A stretch of DNA of 64,000 bases from Vulcanisaeta distributa JCM 11213 (GTDB lineage Archaea; Thermoproteota; Thermoprotei; Thermoproteales; Thermocladiaceae): positions 1-64,000 of the forward strand of contig BBCS01000004.1 in the NCBI GenBank assembly GCA_001316125.1, written 5' to 3'. Positions 41,052 through 52,719 of the stretch are shown here, in pieces. Below the pieces are notes generated by a model that was given only the letters and a program-made list of their open reading frames with translations, ran no database searches and was not told where the DNA came from. Numbering within the stretch: position 1 is the stretch's first letter; the number at the start of each line of letters is the position of its first letter. A program made the translations under genes and the position numbers.

Positions 41052-41208
41052 TGATTTTACTTTTAGTGCCTGGGTTAATATTAGGCTTACGTTATCATTA
41101 AAGGTAATATCTGGAATTATTCGTGTTTCTTATTTATAAGTTTCGTGGTTTTGACTTTCACTTTAACTGAAGCAAATGGTTTAAAATAGGTAGGGACCAT
41201 GGTGTTAA

Positions 41209-44170
41209 TTGTATAGTGTTGGTGCGATGAGCAATTACGAAGTTAAATCCTCCACGTCAAGTAGGGAGTTGGATGATGTTTACAGGTTACTTCACCCTAT
41301 AATTCAGTCGGCACTTATTGAGAAGGGCTTCCTGAGGGCTACTGAGCCCCAGAAACTAGCCATTCCAAAGATACTGAGTGGCCGTAATGTATTGATAATA
41401 GCGCCGACAGGTAGTGGTAAGACGGAGGCCGCTGTATTGCCAGTCCTCTCAATGCTTAGGTGGGGGGGTATGGATAAGGCGAGTTCGCCGATAAGGGCAT
41501 ATACATTCTCTATGTTACACCGCTTAGGGCATTGAATAGGGACTTGCTTGATAGGCTTGTTTGGTGGGGGGGTGAGAGGGTTGGTATTAAGGTTGGTGTT
41601 AGGCATGGGGGGGATACAGACCAGAGTGATAGAGTTAAGCAGAGTAAGGATCCGCCTCAGATGCTCATAACAACCCCCCCTGAGACACTTCAGGCAATAC
41701 TGGCCGGCAAAAGGTTGAGGGAGCACTTAATGAAGCTTAGGTGGATAATCGTTGACGAGATTCATGAATTTGCCGAGGATAAAAGGGGGGGTACGCAGTT
41801 AGCGTTAACCCTTGAGAGGATTAAGTGGTTGATTGGTAGGAAGCCTCAGATAATTGGTTTATCAGCAACCGTGGGTAGCCCTGAGGAGGTTGCTAAATTC
41901 CTCGTTGGTGATGATGAGTGCGACATAGTACAGTCGAGTATTGTTAGGGAGATGAAGATGGATGTACTGCACCCAGAGCCCACTAAGGAGGATGAAGAGA
42001 TGGCTAAGAACGTTTACCTATACCCAGACGCAGTCGCCAGGCTTAGGGTGATTAAAGATCTCGTGAGTAATAACGGCGCAACGATAGTCTTTGTCAATAC
42101 GCGATCAATGGCCGAGCTACTCATGTATAGGTTCGCAATGCTTGGCTATGACTCTGTAGGCATACATCACAGTTCCTTATCTAAGGTTTCGAGGATAACC
42201 ACGGAAAGGGCGTTTAAGGATGGTAAGTTAAAGGCTGTAATAGCAACATCAAGTCTCGAGCTCGGCATTGATATTGGCCACGTGGACTTCGTGATACAGT
42301 ATCTATCACCTCACCAGGTTATTAGGCTTGTTCAGAGGATTGGTAGGAGCGGTCATAGGCTTGATAAGGTTCCAAGGGGGCATGGTCATAACTGAGGACT
42401 TGAATGACACGCTTGAGGCTGTGGCGATTATAAATAGGGCTAAGTCAGGACTCCTTGAGGCTACGCAAATACCTGATAAGCCCTATGATGTTCTCGTTCA
42501 CCAAATAGTCAGTCTGTTAATGATTAGGAGTAGGTGGACTATCGATGAACTTTACGATTTAATAAGGAGGGCTTACCCATACAGGAAGTTATCAATTGAG
42601 GAGCTTAAGGGTGTCCTTAGGTTCATGAGTGAGGTTCTTAATCCGAGGCTTGCCTACTTCATTGAGGATGAGGGTGTTGTACTCAAGCCAAGTGGTGTTA
42701 GGGCTAGGAGGGAGATGTATAGGTACTTCTTTGATCAGATGTCCATGATACCCGACGAAAAGCATTACTTAGTAATTAACCAGGCAAATGAGGAACCCAT
42801 TGGCGTGCTTGACGAGGCGTTCGTGGCCGAGTATGGGGAACCTGGCGTGAAGTTCGTGTTTAGAGGCGGTGTCTGGGTTTTACAGAAAATCGTTGGTGAT
42901 ACGATTTACGTGGCGCCTGCCAAGGACACCATTGGTGCAATACCGTCATGGTTGGTGAGGAAATCCCCCCCGTACCATTTGAGGTTGCCCAGGACGTTGG
43001 TAGTATTAAGGAGGAGATGAGCAATTACATAACTAAGGTTGGGCCTGAGGTAACGACTGACGTGTTTGCAATGAAGCTCGGCGTTTCGAGGGATACGATT
43101 AAGTACGTGGTGGATAAGGTAATGGAGCACATGGAGAGCGGTGTCCCGATGCCATCACATAGACTCATTCTCCTTGAGCGTGTCGGGGGGGACTTGATAG
43201 TGCTTTATACACATGGCGGTACATTAGTTAATAGGACAATAGCCAGGATACTCGGTGAAGTATTAACAGAGAGGCTTGGTTACCTGTGGGTGTTCAGCAG
43301 GATGCCTATGCAGTAATAATACAGTTGCCAAGGCCTGGCATTGATACGGCTCTCATCGTACATACCATAATGGATGTCGCAAGTATGGATGAGAGGACAT
43401 TCATTGACTATGCAATGAGGGCGATAACTAGGACGGGCATATTCAAGAGGAAGTTCGTTCACGTCGCTCGGAGGTTCAACGTGATTAAGAAGGATAGGGA
43501 GTTGAGTGATTTAGCAATAACGAACTTAATAGAACTTTATAAGGGGGGGTCGCCAGTATTTACGGAGACCCTTAAGGAGGTTCTTACGAGGGATTTCGAC
43601 CTGGATAATACGTACTTATTCCTAAAGTCATTAATTAATGGTGAGAGAAAATTAGTAACTATTGAGAGGAGCGAGTTTAGCCCAATGAGTAGAGAGATTG
43701 TAGATAAAATAAGTCACAGGCTTGAGGTAATGGCCCCGGAGAGACTTGATAAGTTGGTTAGGGAGAGTGTTAAGGCTAGGTTATTAAATGAGTCAATGAC
43801 ACTTGTATGCCTTAACTGTGGCTGGGTTGGTTCAGCCAGGAATAAGGACCTGCCAGACAGGCCCAGGTGTCCCAAATGCGGTTCGGAGAGGCTTGGCGCA
43901 TTGAAGATTGATGAGGAGAAGATTAGGCAGATTGTTGAGAGGTGGAGGGAGGGTAAGGCTAGGTCTGAGGATAATGAAATTATTGAGTATATAAATAGGA
44001 CGGCGGAGCTCGTTGGTAGATATGGCAAGCTTGCCGTGCTTGCACTATCTAGTAGGGTTAGGATTGATGATATTGAGGAGTTCCTGCCAAGGATAGGCGA
44101 TGTTGATAAGTTAGTGCTGGTGGTTCATGAGCTTGAAAAGAGGGAGTTAAGGAGGAGGTTCATGGAGTGA
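41209..44170 (+). CDS. lhr: Lhr-type DExH-box helicase, four frameshifts
   Basis: About 985 residues. Q-motif region FLRATEPQKLAIPKIL, Walker A APTGSGKTEA, YILYVTPLRALNRD (hidden by a break near 41500), motif II VDEIHEF, motif III GLSATVG, motif V TSSLELGIDIG and motif VI QRIGRSGHR. The Lhr-specific winged helix and beta domain follow, and a zinc site (CLNCGW, CPKCGSE) near the end. Breaks: near 41500, the G5 at 42376-42380 (natural RGMVITEDL), the C7 near 42965 and near 43316. aLhr proteins unwind DNA or RNA:DNA hybrids. A ttaaaa box is about 26 bases before TTG 41209; ATG 41227 is the alternative start. Confidence 0.9.
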
Positions 44171-45342
44171 TGCCTCATAAACAGCCTTAATTAATGCCTC
44201 CTCATTCTCATTGGCATGAGCCCTCCTTAACTCAACAAACCTCCTATAAACCTCCACGGCCTTCTCAATCCTAAACCTCTCACAATCATCATTCATACAC
44301 ATACTAAAGGGTGGTACATTCTTCCTAATAAGCCCAATTACACTACTTCCCTGCCCAATGTACTTACCGCTCATTATCGACGTGTTAATCCCCACCTTAA
44401 CCCAATCACTAATTATTGAGCCAAGCTTAATCATGCCTGTGTCGATGCCCATATACCTAATAATGCCTATTGTATTTTTCAGGTTCGAGGTTACCGAACC
44501 AGCCCCAATATTGACCCACCTACCCACGTAGGAGTCACCCAGGTAACTAAAGTGCTCCTTAAGGCTGTGCATATCCATTATCGAGTTCTTAACCTCACCA
44601 CCAACTGCATTATTCATATACAGTACTGTACCCTCCTAATGTATGCATGAGGCAATACCCTAGAACCTGGACCGAGCAGTGATGGACCCTTAATATAGGT
44701 TAATGGTTCAATGGTTGTATTTATTGCTATTACATTACCTGCCCTCTCATCAATAACGGCATTACTTGAGATGTCGGAGTTCACGGTCTTATCACCAATA
44801 ATTCTTACTAAGTACTTAGAATTACTGCGGAGTAATTCAGTATTCCATTTAATTATGGACCAAATGCCATTAGCCACTGATAAATCACAATTATTGATTA
44901 CATCTTTCGCACTTGTTTCACGCCCATTAGTGATACTTAGGAGAGCCTTATCACCGCATTTAATCTCAACTCCAGCCCTCGCATTAATAATCAATTTATT
45001 TAATGCATCTATTTGAGGGATTAACGATGTGTGTATCCACAGGGTTGTCCCACTTATATCCTCGATATTATGTATATACCTTACTGAATACTTTAGGTTA
45101 AGTTTAGACAATATTGAATCAGCAATACCCTGCCAATACCTAGCTATATAATCGCGGGTGATAACGTATATATTCGCATCATATCCAAGGTTCATTAACC
45201 ATAATGCTACGTGTTCGTAGTATCGAAGACCACCAATTATTAAGTCACTGAGCGGTGTACTAATTGATAATGGGTAGTAGTTCCTGTAGTTGTCCTCGAT
45301 TACCACGACGTTATCAAACTGCACAATAAGTATTTCAGCCAT
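44147..45342 (-). CDS. GlmU-like sugar nucleotidyltransferase/acyltransferase, one frameshift
   Basis: About 398 residues. The N-terminal domain FDNVVVIEDNYRNYYPLS and STPLSDLIIGGLRYYEHV follows the divergent GlmU-like pattern (without the GxGTRM loop). The C-terminal part is a left-handed beta-helix: DSYVGRWVNIGAGSVTSNLK, GIDTGMIKLGSIISDWVKVG and TSIMSGKYIGQGSSV. The break is a missing G near 44626 (RRGTVLYM). It probably works in nucleotide-sugar or acyl-sugar metabolism; no substrate is shown. The 3' end overlaps the Lhr gene. Confidence 0.75.
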
Positions 45343-45347
45343 AATTA

Positions 45348-45899
45348 TTAAGGTTTATTTGCACTCTGTTTCTCAAGCACTAACTCTAAGTACGTCTTTC
45401 TCTCAATCCAATCCCTCCTAAGACCCAGCCTATCCCCGAGTTGGAGTACCTCTTCCGTAGCTTTATTTATTAATTCTTTATCATTAACCATGGTCTCTAC
45501 CTCAACAAAGTTACCTAGGCCCTCGACCGTGTCTATGTAGATTGTGAAGTTCTCATAATTATAAATATCCCTCCTCTTCACAACCCTAACCACTTCCTTA
45601 AACTCGAGTCTCTTGAGAATCTCAAGGAGATTGTCGAGGTCATTAACAGTAACGCTTAATTCCTCACGGGTCTTACCAACACTGCCAATACGTGGACCCT
45701 TGTACGTTAACACCACGGTGCCGTCACCATATACCCTAACCCTAAGCGCCTCGTCAGTTTTCGCAAAGTCTCTAATTGGGCTATTAAAGTATATGTCAGT
45801 TTCCTCAGTATGTTCAAGAAACCTCGCATTCAGTGATTTCAGCTTATCTTTAATTACATCATGGCTCGGGATCCTGTACTTAACCTCAACTTCAAACAC
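45348..45899 (-). CDS. CYTH-domain phosphatase or cyclase-like protein (CyaB type)
   Basis: An intact 183-residue frame. The signature ExExK is EVEVKYRI at residues 3-10; DIYFNSP, ALRVRVYGDGTVVLTYKGPR and a C-terminal Lys-rich tunnel strand follow. CYTH enzymes bind triphosphates and metal in a beta tunnel; members are class IV adenylate cyclases, thiamine triphosphatases or inorganic triphosphatases. Which applies here is open. It sits 6 bases upstream of the GlmU-like gene on the same strand. Confidence 0.85.
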   Translation of the reverse strand: MFEVEVKYRIPSHDVIKDKLKSLNARFLEHTEETDIYFNSPIRDFAKTDEALRVRVYGDGTVVLTYKGPRIGSVGKTREELSVTVNDLDNLLEILKRLEFKEVVRVVKRRDIYNYENFTIYIDTVEGLGNFVEVETMVNDKELINKATEEVLQLGDRLGLRRDWIERKTYLELVLEKQSANKP

Positions 45900-45942
45900 G
45901 GCATTATAGCCGCGCCTACTAATTTATAAACTATGCCCTGGC

Positions 45943-45972
45943 TTATTGTTTAATCAAATTATTAAACAATAA
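45943..45972. promoter_or_regulatory. Perfect 12-bp inverted repeat, candidate operator
   Basis: ttattgtttaat and attaaacaataa are perfect complements separated by 6 bases. The site lies between the divergent CYTH gene (start 45899) and the permease gene (start 46026), about 20 bases upstream of the permease TATA-like atttataaat. This suits a dimeric HTH regulator such as an Lrp-type protein. Confidence 0.55.
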
Positions 45973-46025
45973 ACGGTATTAATGAACAGAGGATTTATAA
46001 ATTATTTAAAATAAACATTATAACG

Positions 46026-47553
46026 ATGGATAAGGAATACCAAGTCTTCATCAGGGAGTCCACGGGTTTAGTTAAGGAGGCTGGTTTTTGGGATGCTGTG
46101 TCGATAAACATCGCCAACATGTCGATAGGCGCGGCCCTCGGCACAGTAGGTTTCACGCTGGCTGCGTTACCAACAGTGGCTGGCGCAAATCTAGTATATG
46201 CCTCACTCATAGCCGCCCTCTTTGCGTTGCCGCAGGTGATTGTTTACTCAATATTGATTAGGTACATACCGAGGGTCGGCGGCGACTACGTATGGCTAGG
46301 AAGAGCCCTAGGACCAAAACTAGCCTGGCTAACCAACGGATTAGTGCTTGGCTTCATAATAGAGAGCTTGGCATACTATGCATTGATAGCCTTCGCAGCT
46401 GTTTTTCAGCTGGAGTCAGTATTACCAATATTGGGCATTAATGCTTCATTAACAACCCTTCAGGAGATTGGCATAGGCATTGCCTTCTTTGCCGTGATAG
46501 TTCTGGCTAATATACTAGGTACTAAGTATGGTATTAAACTAATGACGGCACTAACCACGGTATCCCTGCTCGGTTTAATAATCGCCATCATAATGCTTAT
46601 AACAACACCAAAGCCTCAGGTCATTAATGCGGTATCCTCATTACTGCCATCTGGTTATACGTATGTGAAGGTTGCCAATAGTTATTCAGGACCCTGCTCT
46701 CAATGAATACAATACTAATGCTACTACCCTTCTTCGCAATTTATGTTTACCCATGGTTGAATGCCGGACCTGCGATTGCCTCAGAAATTAAGGGTAAGAG
46801 TGCATTGCGTTGGAATATACCAAGCGCTTTCATACTAACCCTAGCCCTATTAACCATAGGGTTTGGAGCGATGTACTACTCGTTGGGCTTTAGCTTTGTT
46901 ACTGCGGCGTTGTCTAATCCTGACCTTAATGGTGTTATTAACTTCTGGACAATAGCAATGGCGGTTTCACATAGTGTGGTTTTAAGTTGGTTTATAGCAA
47001 TTTCATCAATCACTTGGTATCTAGCTATCTTAGCCTATGGTGCTATCGTCGTTGTTAGGTACTGGTTCGCGCTGGCCTTTGATAGGGTTTGGCCGAGCGC
47101 CTTCGCTACATAAGCCCGAGGTTCGGAACACCAATATACGCACACCTATTCGACTTAGCAGTAACGGCATCCTTAATCGCCGCAGCTGGGTTCCTCTATA
47201 GCACATTCACTGCGCTGTATGGTGCTGTTGTTGAGGCGATAATATATTACATGGTAGTCGGTATTGCTGCAGTAATACTTGCGGCGATTAGGTACTCGTC
47301 ATTTAACATAAGTAATAAGTCTAGGGTTGTCTTGATAGTATTCGGCACATTAATGGCTGGCGTAATGGCATATTTGACCTATGAGTTCCTAGCTTACCCA
47401 CAGATTTGGGGGGGTGGTAACTGGCTAGCCTATGGTGTTGAGCTTGGGGCCGTGGTATTGGGGATTGCCGTATACTTAATATCGCGTTATATCAACATTA
47501 GGAGGTTTGGTATTGACATATCCATGGCTTATGCCGAAATACCGCCTGAGTGA
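46026..47553 (+). CDS. APC-superfamily amino acid permease, two frameshifts
   Basis: About 509 residues with about 12 membrane helices. The first helix carries the APC glycine pattern INIANMSIGAALGTVGF; IPRVGGDYVWLGRALGP is the conserved loop after helix 2-3. Breaks lie near 46695 and 47090. A candidate operator lies upstream. The substrate is probably an amino acid or amine; it cannot be told from the sequence. The G7 at 47408 adds a Gly in IWGGGNW. Confidence 0.85.
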
Positions 47554-47569
47554 TTATTAAAATTGAATG

Positions 47570-47595
47570 TTAATTATCAATTATCAGATAATTAA
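47570..47595. promoter_or_regulatory. 9-bp inverted repeat upstream of the tungstate-type ABC operon
   Basis: ttaattatc and gataattaa are perfect complements with an 8-base spacer, lying just ahead of a TATA-like actttaata and 37 bases before ATG 47632. A metal- or oxyanion-responsive repressor site is a plausible reading. Confidence 0.45.
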
Positions 47596-47631
47596 TAAAA
47601 CTTTAATAGAGAAGAAACTCAGAATAGTTGT

Positions 47632-48825
47632 ATGGCGAGCACAACCGTCTGGTTAGTCGTTGGTTTAGTAGTAGGTCTTGTAATTGGTGTTGCAATTGGC
47701 TATGCGGTTATGCCACCTAAGGTAGTTACCAAACAGTTACTGTTACTAAATACGTTAATGTAACCACCCCCCCCGTTACCACCACGACTACGGTATCAAC
47801 AGCCCCCCCCTTCGCCGTTGGTGCTGCCGGTACCTGAAGTTCGCATTTACAGACCTCCTCAATATCATGCAGAGCATGTACCCAGGCATAACAATAGCCC
47901 CTGCCATGTTTAAGGGTAGTGGCGAGTTGCCCATACGGAGGCAACCACCCAACAATTCAGTGTTGTGGCCTCTGCGGACACCACAACAATACCCTCCGTA
48001 TTATTCCCTAACTACACTAATTATGAAATTGCCTTTGGAATTACGCAGATGGTCATAATAGTCAATCTAAATACCACGGCTGGGCAGGAGGTCTATCAAC
48101 TATGGAAGCAGGCCCAATCATACCCACCAATGTCCGCGCAGTACAATGAGACCTGGCAAGAGATTTGGCAGATAATAGCCTTAACTCAAGCACCGTTGTT
48201 GGTGTCTCAAACCCATTCACAGACCCCCCCTCAGGCTACCAGGCTCAGTGTGTCGTTAAGTTGGCGGGCTTGGCATTCTTCAACAATGCCTCTTACCTAT
48301 ACGACGCGATTTATGGGAACTCAAGTAAGTACATGATGAGAAATACGGAGATAGACCTACTAACGCTAATGGCCTCTGGGCAGGTGGACTTCATACTATC
48401 GGCCTACGAGAGCAATGCAATACCACAGACCCAGACGTACCATAATACCGTATTCATAACGCTACCGCCATTCATAAACCTCGGCAATCTAAGCTATGTT
48501 AATTACTACCACCAAGTTAGTGTCACCTGGACTGAGAATGGCGTCACGAAGACCTTTGCGTGTAACCCCCCCGTTGTTTACACAATAACGATACCGTTCC
48601 AGGCACCGAATAAGCAGGCTGCAGAGTACTTCCTACTACTGCTCTATAGCCCAATTGGTCAAAAGATACTTGAGGAGAATGGTATTCAACCAATAGTGCC
48701 TGGCATTGTTTACGGTAATTACAGCGCTGTGCCTAATGCAATTAAACCCTTTGTTGCACCATTAAGTCAATACCCGCAGTATGCGTCCATATTCCCAAGC
48801 CAGGCTAAGGGAATTAGGAGCATGA
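47632..48825 (+). CDS. wtpA: Tungstate/molybdate-type ABC substrate-binding protein, broken by frameshifts
   Basis: About 395 residues. A hydrophobic N-terminal anchor (VWLVVGLVVGLVIGVAIGY) is followed by a Thr/Val linker and the binding protein: FAFTDLLNIMQSMYPGI, VVASADTTTIPSVLFPNYTN, FGITQMVIIVNLNTT, PFTDPPSGYQAQ, and a C-terminal YFLLLLYSPIGQKILEENG. This matches the WtpA/ModA-like family. Breaks fall near 47735, 47940 and 48185 and near the end; the natural stop is probably TGA 48823, overlapping wtpB. C8 runs at 47767 and 47803 lie in the linker. Confidence 0.75.
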
Positions 48826-49648
48826 ATTCATTAAAAATGAACATACCCATTATTCTAATCCTGTTAATCTCCATATTCATATTCTCAATCCTCATAATTT
48901 ACCCATTAGCCCTACTCATAGTCCTGGGCTTCCCAATGATACCAAAGGCCCTCTCCGTGGTTAGCTTCCTACAGGCGATTGAGGTGACGGTGGTCATGTC
49001 GACGCTATCAGCATAATAGCGATAATTATGGGGGGGACGCCAATAGCCTATGTAATGGCTAGGTACGACTTCCACCTAAAGAGTGTAGTGGATGCTGTGA
49101 TTGACATACCAATAATGATACCCCCCCACATAATCGTTGGGATCATGGTCGTGCTAGCCTTCGCCTCCTACTACGGTCTTGGCCCATTCCTAAAGGCTCA
49201 CGGCATTAACTTCATAAACACTCTTTGGGGTGCCACAACCGCTGTTGCCTTTCTCTCGTCGACGTACTACATTAGGGTTGTTGAGGCGTCGATTAGGATG
49301 ATAAACCCTGAAATGGAGGCTGTTGCGAGGACCCTAGGGGCTAGTCCATTAAGGGTCTTCACATCGATCATACTTCCCAGGATTTGGAGGTCTATGGCGA
49401 CGGGCGCCATACTATCGTGGGCTAGGTCAGTCTCCGAGGCTGGTGCTCTATTCATTGTTGCCTACTATGTGCTGTTTGGTAAGAACCTTGTTTACCCAGC
49501 CTCGGTATACATCTACGAGAGTTACGTGGGTATTGGCTTAGTAAATGCTGTGGAGTTTTCAGCGGCGCTCGTTGCGGTCATGCTCATAATATTCATCATC
49601 TATAGGGTCCTGGTTAGCTTAGGTGGTGGTAATGCCTGGTATGGTTGA
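48822..49648 (+). CDS. wtpB: ABC transporter permease, tungstate/molybdate type, one frameshift
   Basis: About 275 residues with six membrane helices. The EAA loop is EMEAVARTLGASPLRVFTSI, followed by LPRIWRSMATGAILSWARSV and SEAGALFIV. A break near 49015 separates helix 2. Extra residues: Gly in IMGGTPIAYV (G7 at 49030) and Pro in IPPHIIVGI (C7 at 49121). The start overlaps the end of wtpA. Confidence 0.85.
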
Positions 49649-50700
49649 GTTAAGGAATGTGGTCGTGCGGCTTAGATACTTCGCCCTAGGCCCAATAAAC
49701 ACGGTTTTTGAACGCGAAACATACAACGTGATTCTCGGGCCCACGGGGGTCGGGTAAGAGTACGTTACTTAAGACGATAGCGGGCATCTATAAGGTTAGT
49801 GAGGGCAATGTGGTAATTGATGGCATCGACGTATCCAAGGAACCGCCAGAAACTCGTAATGTATCTTACGTACCTCAGGGTTATGCTATTTTCGACCACA
49901 TGACTGTTTATGAGAATATTGAGTATGGGCTTAGGTTCAAAGGCATCCCTAAGCCGGAGAGACGTAGACTTATTATAGAGATTGCCAAGGACCTAGGCAT
50001 TGATTACTTACTTAATAGAAGGGCCGTTAATTTAAGCGGTGGTGAGCAACAAAGGGTTGCATTGGCTAGGGCCCTCGTTATTAAGCCAAAGGTCTTACTA
50101 CTGGATGAACCCCCCCTCTCAATGCTTGATAGAGAGACCAGGGATAGGATAATATTGATGCTCAGGGAGTTGCCCAAGAAATATGGTATTACCGTGGTTC
50201 ACGTGACTCATGATTGGGATGAGGCATACTCATTGGCTGACAGGGTGTACATCATGAATGAAGGCAAGGTATTAGAGGAGGGAGACCCTGAGCAGGTATT
50301 TAATAGGCCAAGGAATGTTTTCACAGCTCGGTTCCTGGGCTTCCAGAACATTATAAGAGGTTCTGCTAAGGGTAACCTTGTGGTACTTAATGGTGAAGTC
50401 AAATTGAGTATTAATGGTGAGACTGATGGTGAGATTTATGTTTGCATTAGGCCTGAGTGGATTAAGGTTATGGTAGATAATGGCGTTGGCTTAGAGGGTC
50501 ATAATGTTCTTAGGGGGGGTATTGTTGATGAGGTCATTAGGAGTAGGATTGGCTACCAATTATTGGTTTCGGTGGGCAGGGGGGGATTAGTATTAACTGC
50601 ATTATCTACCACGGCCTTTAAACCCGGTGATAGGGTCCTACTCATCATACCAAGTGAGAATGTTCATATTATTAAGGTTAATGAGGCTGTTAGGGTATAG
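49641..50700 (+). CDS. wtpC: ABC transporter ATP-binding protein, tungstate/molybdate type, frameshifted in Walker A
   Basis: About 353 residues. VELRNVVVRLRYFALGPI, Walker A GPTGSGKSTLLKTIAG (split by a G5 at 49745-49749 that should be G4), Q-loop YVPQGY, signature LSGGEQQRVALARAL, Walker B VLLLDEPPLSMLD, the H-loop VVHVTHDWDE and a C-terminal TOBE-like domain. The invariant DEPLS reads DEPPLS because of the C7 at 50110. The domain pattern fits importers of tungstate or molybdate. Confidence 0.85.
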
Positions 50701-50800
50701 TCAGTATTCAGTTAAATATTTATTATGTAACTTCTATATTGGTCGATTGTCGAATTCATCTTCAGAAATTAATATAAATCCTTAAGCTTAACGTTACGTG

Positions 50801-52139
50801 ATGAGTGAGGAATCAAGTAAATGGTTTAAGATAGCAATTGAGGCATCAAGGAGGTATGGAGGAAAGATAATGGTATTACCTAAGGTGCCCGTTAGGAGTC
50901 TGCAGGATTTCTCAATATGGTATACGCCAGGCGTTGCCGCAGTTTCCAAGGAAATAAATGCCAATATCGATAAGTCCTTTGAATACACATGGAGGTGGAA
51001 CGCAATCGCAGTTTTAACCGATGGTAGTAGGGTCCTTGGGCTTGGTAATGTTGGTCCAGAGGCGGCAATGCCAGTCATGGAAGGTAAATCACTCCTCTTT
51101 AAGTATCTTGGTGGTGTTGACGCAGTACCACTACCCATTAGGGCGAAGACCCAGGAGGATATCGTCAACGTTGCTAAAGCCATAGAACCAGCCTTTGGCG
51201 GCATAAATCTTGAGGATATTGAGTCACCCAAATGCTTCTACGTGCTTGATAAGTTGAGAGAGGAATTGAAAATAGCCGTTTGGCATGACGACCAGCAGGG
51301 AACAGCAGGTGCGATATTAGCTGGTCTAATAAATGCCTTCAAGATTGTCGGTAAGAAACTTGAGAATTCAACAATTGCACTAATAGGTGCTGGTGCGTCT
51401 AATATAGCCGCCGCCAGAATATTGATAAAGTACGGCGTTAAGCCAGGCAATATAATACTCGTTGATAGTAAGGGAATACTACACCCTGAGAGGGAGGACA
51501 TGGACAAGCTAATGCTTACTAACCCGTGGAAGTATGAATTGGCGATAAAGACTAATGCGGAGAGGAGGAAGGGTGGTATTAAGGAGGCGCTTGTGGGTGT
51601 TGATGCGGTCGTTGCCGCATCAGTTCAGGGACCTGGCGTGATTAAGAAGGAATGGATTAAGGCAATGAATAAGGATCCAATAGTCTTTGCCCTGGCAAAC
51701 CCAATACCGGAGATTTGGCCTTGGGAGGCTAAGGAGGCTGGTGCTAAGGTTGTGGCGACGGGTAGGAGTGACTTCCCCCAACCAGGTCAATAACTCCCTG
51801 GTATTTCCCGGAGTCTTCAGGGGGGGCGCGTTGGATGCTAGGGTTAGGACCATAACTGATGAGATGGTTATTGCCGCAGTCCAGGAGATTGCCAATTTCG
51901 TTGGGGGGGATCAATTAAGTGAGAATAAGATATTACCTACAATGGAGGAGTGGGACTTTTACCCGAGGGTTGCGGCTGCTGTTGCAGTGAAGGCTGCGGA
52001 GCAGGGTGTCGCCAGGAGGTCATTAACCTGGAAGGATGAGTATAACATGGCTAAGGAGATCATTGCAAATGCTAGGTTAATGATTGAGACGCTTTATGGT
52101 AAGGGATTAATAAGGGATTTACTTAGTGACTTAGTGTGA
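50801..52139 (+). CDS. Malic enzyme (NAD(P)-dependent, oxaloacetate-decarboxylating), one frameshift
   Basis: About 446 residues. [50 protein letters not shown] (metal site) and [16 protein letters not shown] (Rossmann). The break is C5 at 51775-51779; C4 gives [18 protein letters not shown]. It converts malate to pyruvate and CO2. A TATA-like aatataaat is 26 bases upstream of ATG 50801. The G7 at 51820 adds a Gly in [10 protein letters not shown] and the G7 at 51903 in FVGGDQLSE. Confidence 0.9.
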
Positions 52140-52141
52140 CG

Positions 52142-52441
52142 TTATACAGAGTCCTTAATTTGCTCTAGTAATGAAATCACTTGCCAGAAGATAACCCTAC
52201 TAAAAAGTGGCATGTTTGGGTCTGCCAATGCCTCATCAAGTATACTAATGACTGTTGATGCCTTAAGGCCTGGGCTCATGTTTGGGTCCATTAAAACCCT
52301 AACAGCCTCACTGGCTGCTCTCCTAATGTTCCTGGGAATGCCCATGTCCTGAACAACCCTAGTTAAGTAGTATAGGGCCTGTTTTATTCTCTCATCCGTT
52401 TCATCCCTGCTCAATCCAGGGGGGGTTTGCCTGCTTGACAT
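52142..52441 (-). CDS. UPF0147 family protein
   Basis: 99 residues from ATG 52441: SSRQTPPGLSRDETDERIKQ, then VVQDMGIPRNIRRAASEAV and SPGLKASTVISILDEALADP. A small conserved archaeal helical family of unknown function. A longer in-frame start upstream is not supported. The G7 at 52419 adds a Pro near the N-terminus. The gene ends 2 bases from malic enzyme. Confidence 0.8.
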   Translation of the reverse strand: MSSRQTPPGLSRDETDERIKQALYYLTRVVQDMGIPRNIRRAASEAVRVLMDPNMSPGLKASTVISILDEALADPNMPLFSRVIFWQVISLLEQIKDSV

Positions 52442-52523
52442 ATTTTTCACCACTAGAAAGGACCTCTTTGCTGAGCAATCGTTGATAATCAAATATAAAA
52501 ACATTTTCTTTGCTTAATTCATT

Positions 52524-52541
52524 GAATATCCTATGGTATTC
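52524..52541. promoter_or_regulatory. Imperfect inverted repeat upstream of the Lrp gene
   Basis: gaatatc and ggtattc are complements with one mismatch and a 4-base spacer. The site lies in the AT-rich 52442-52719 spacer between two divergent genes and could be an autoregulatory Lrp site. Nothing else was found in this spacer apart from the TATA box of the Lrp gene. Confidence 0.25.
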
Positions 52542-52687
52542 ATATTTTTTCAGGGGCTATATATGCATGAATTATTTGCGTCTTTATGAACATGATAATG
52601 GTTAATTGATTTTTGAATAGGTGTGTGAGAAAGATAATTATGTAAAGTGATTAGGTGCGATATGAATATTTTTATAACAAGCGAATG

Positions 52688-52696
52688 TTTTTTAAA
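52688..52696 (+). promoter_or_regulatory. TATA box of the Lrp-type regulator
   Basis: The T-run ending in taaat is 24-32 bases before ATG 52720. It overlaps an in-frame upstream ATG at 52696, which is therefore unlikely to be the start. Confidence 0.5.
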
Positions 52697-52719
52697 TGGG
52701 TTCAGCGGGTACTTCATTG

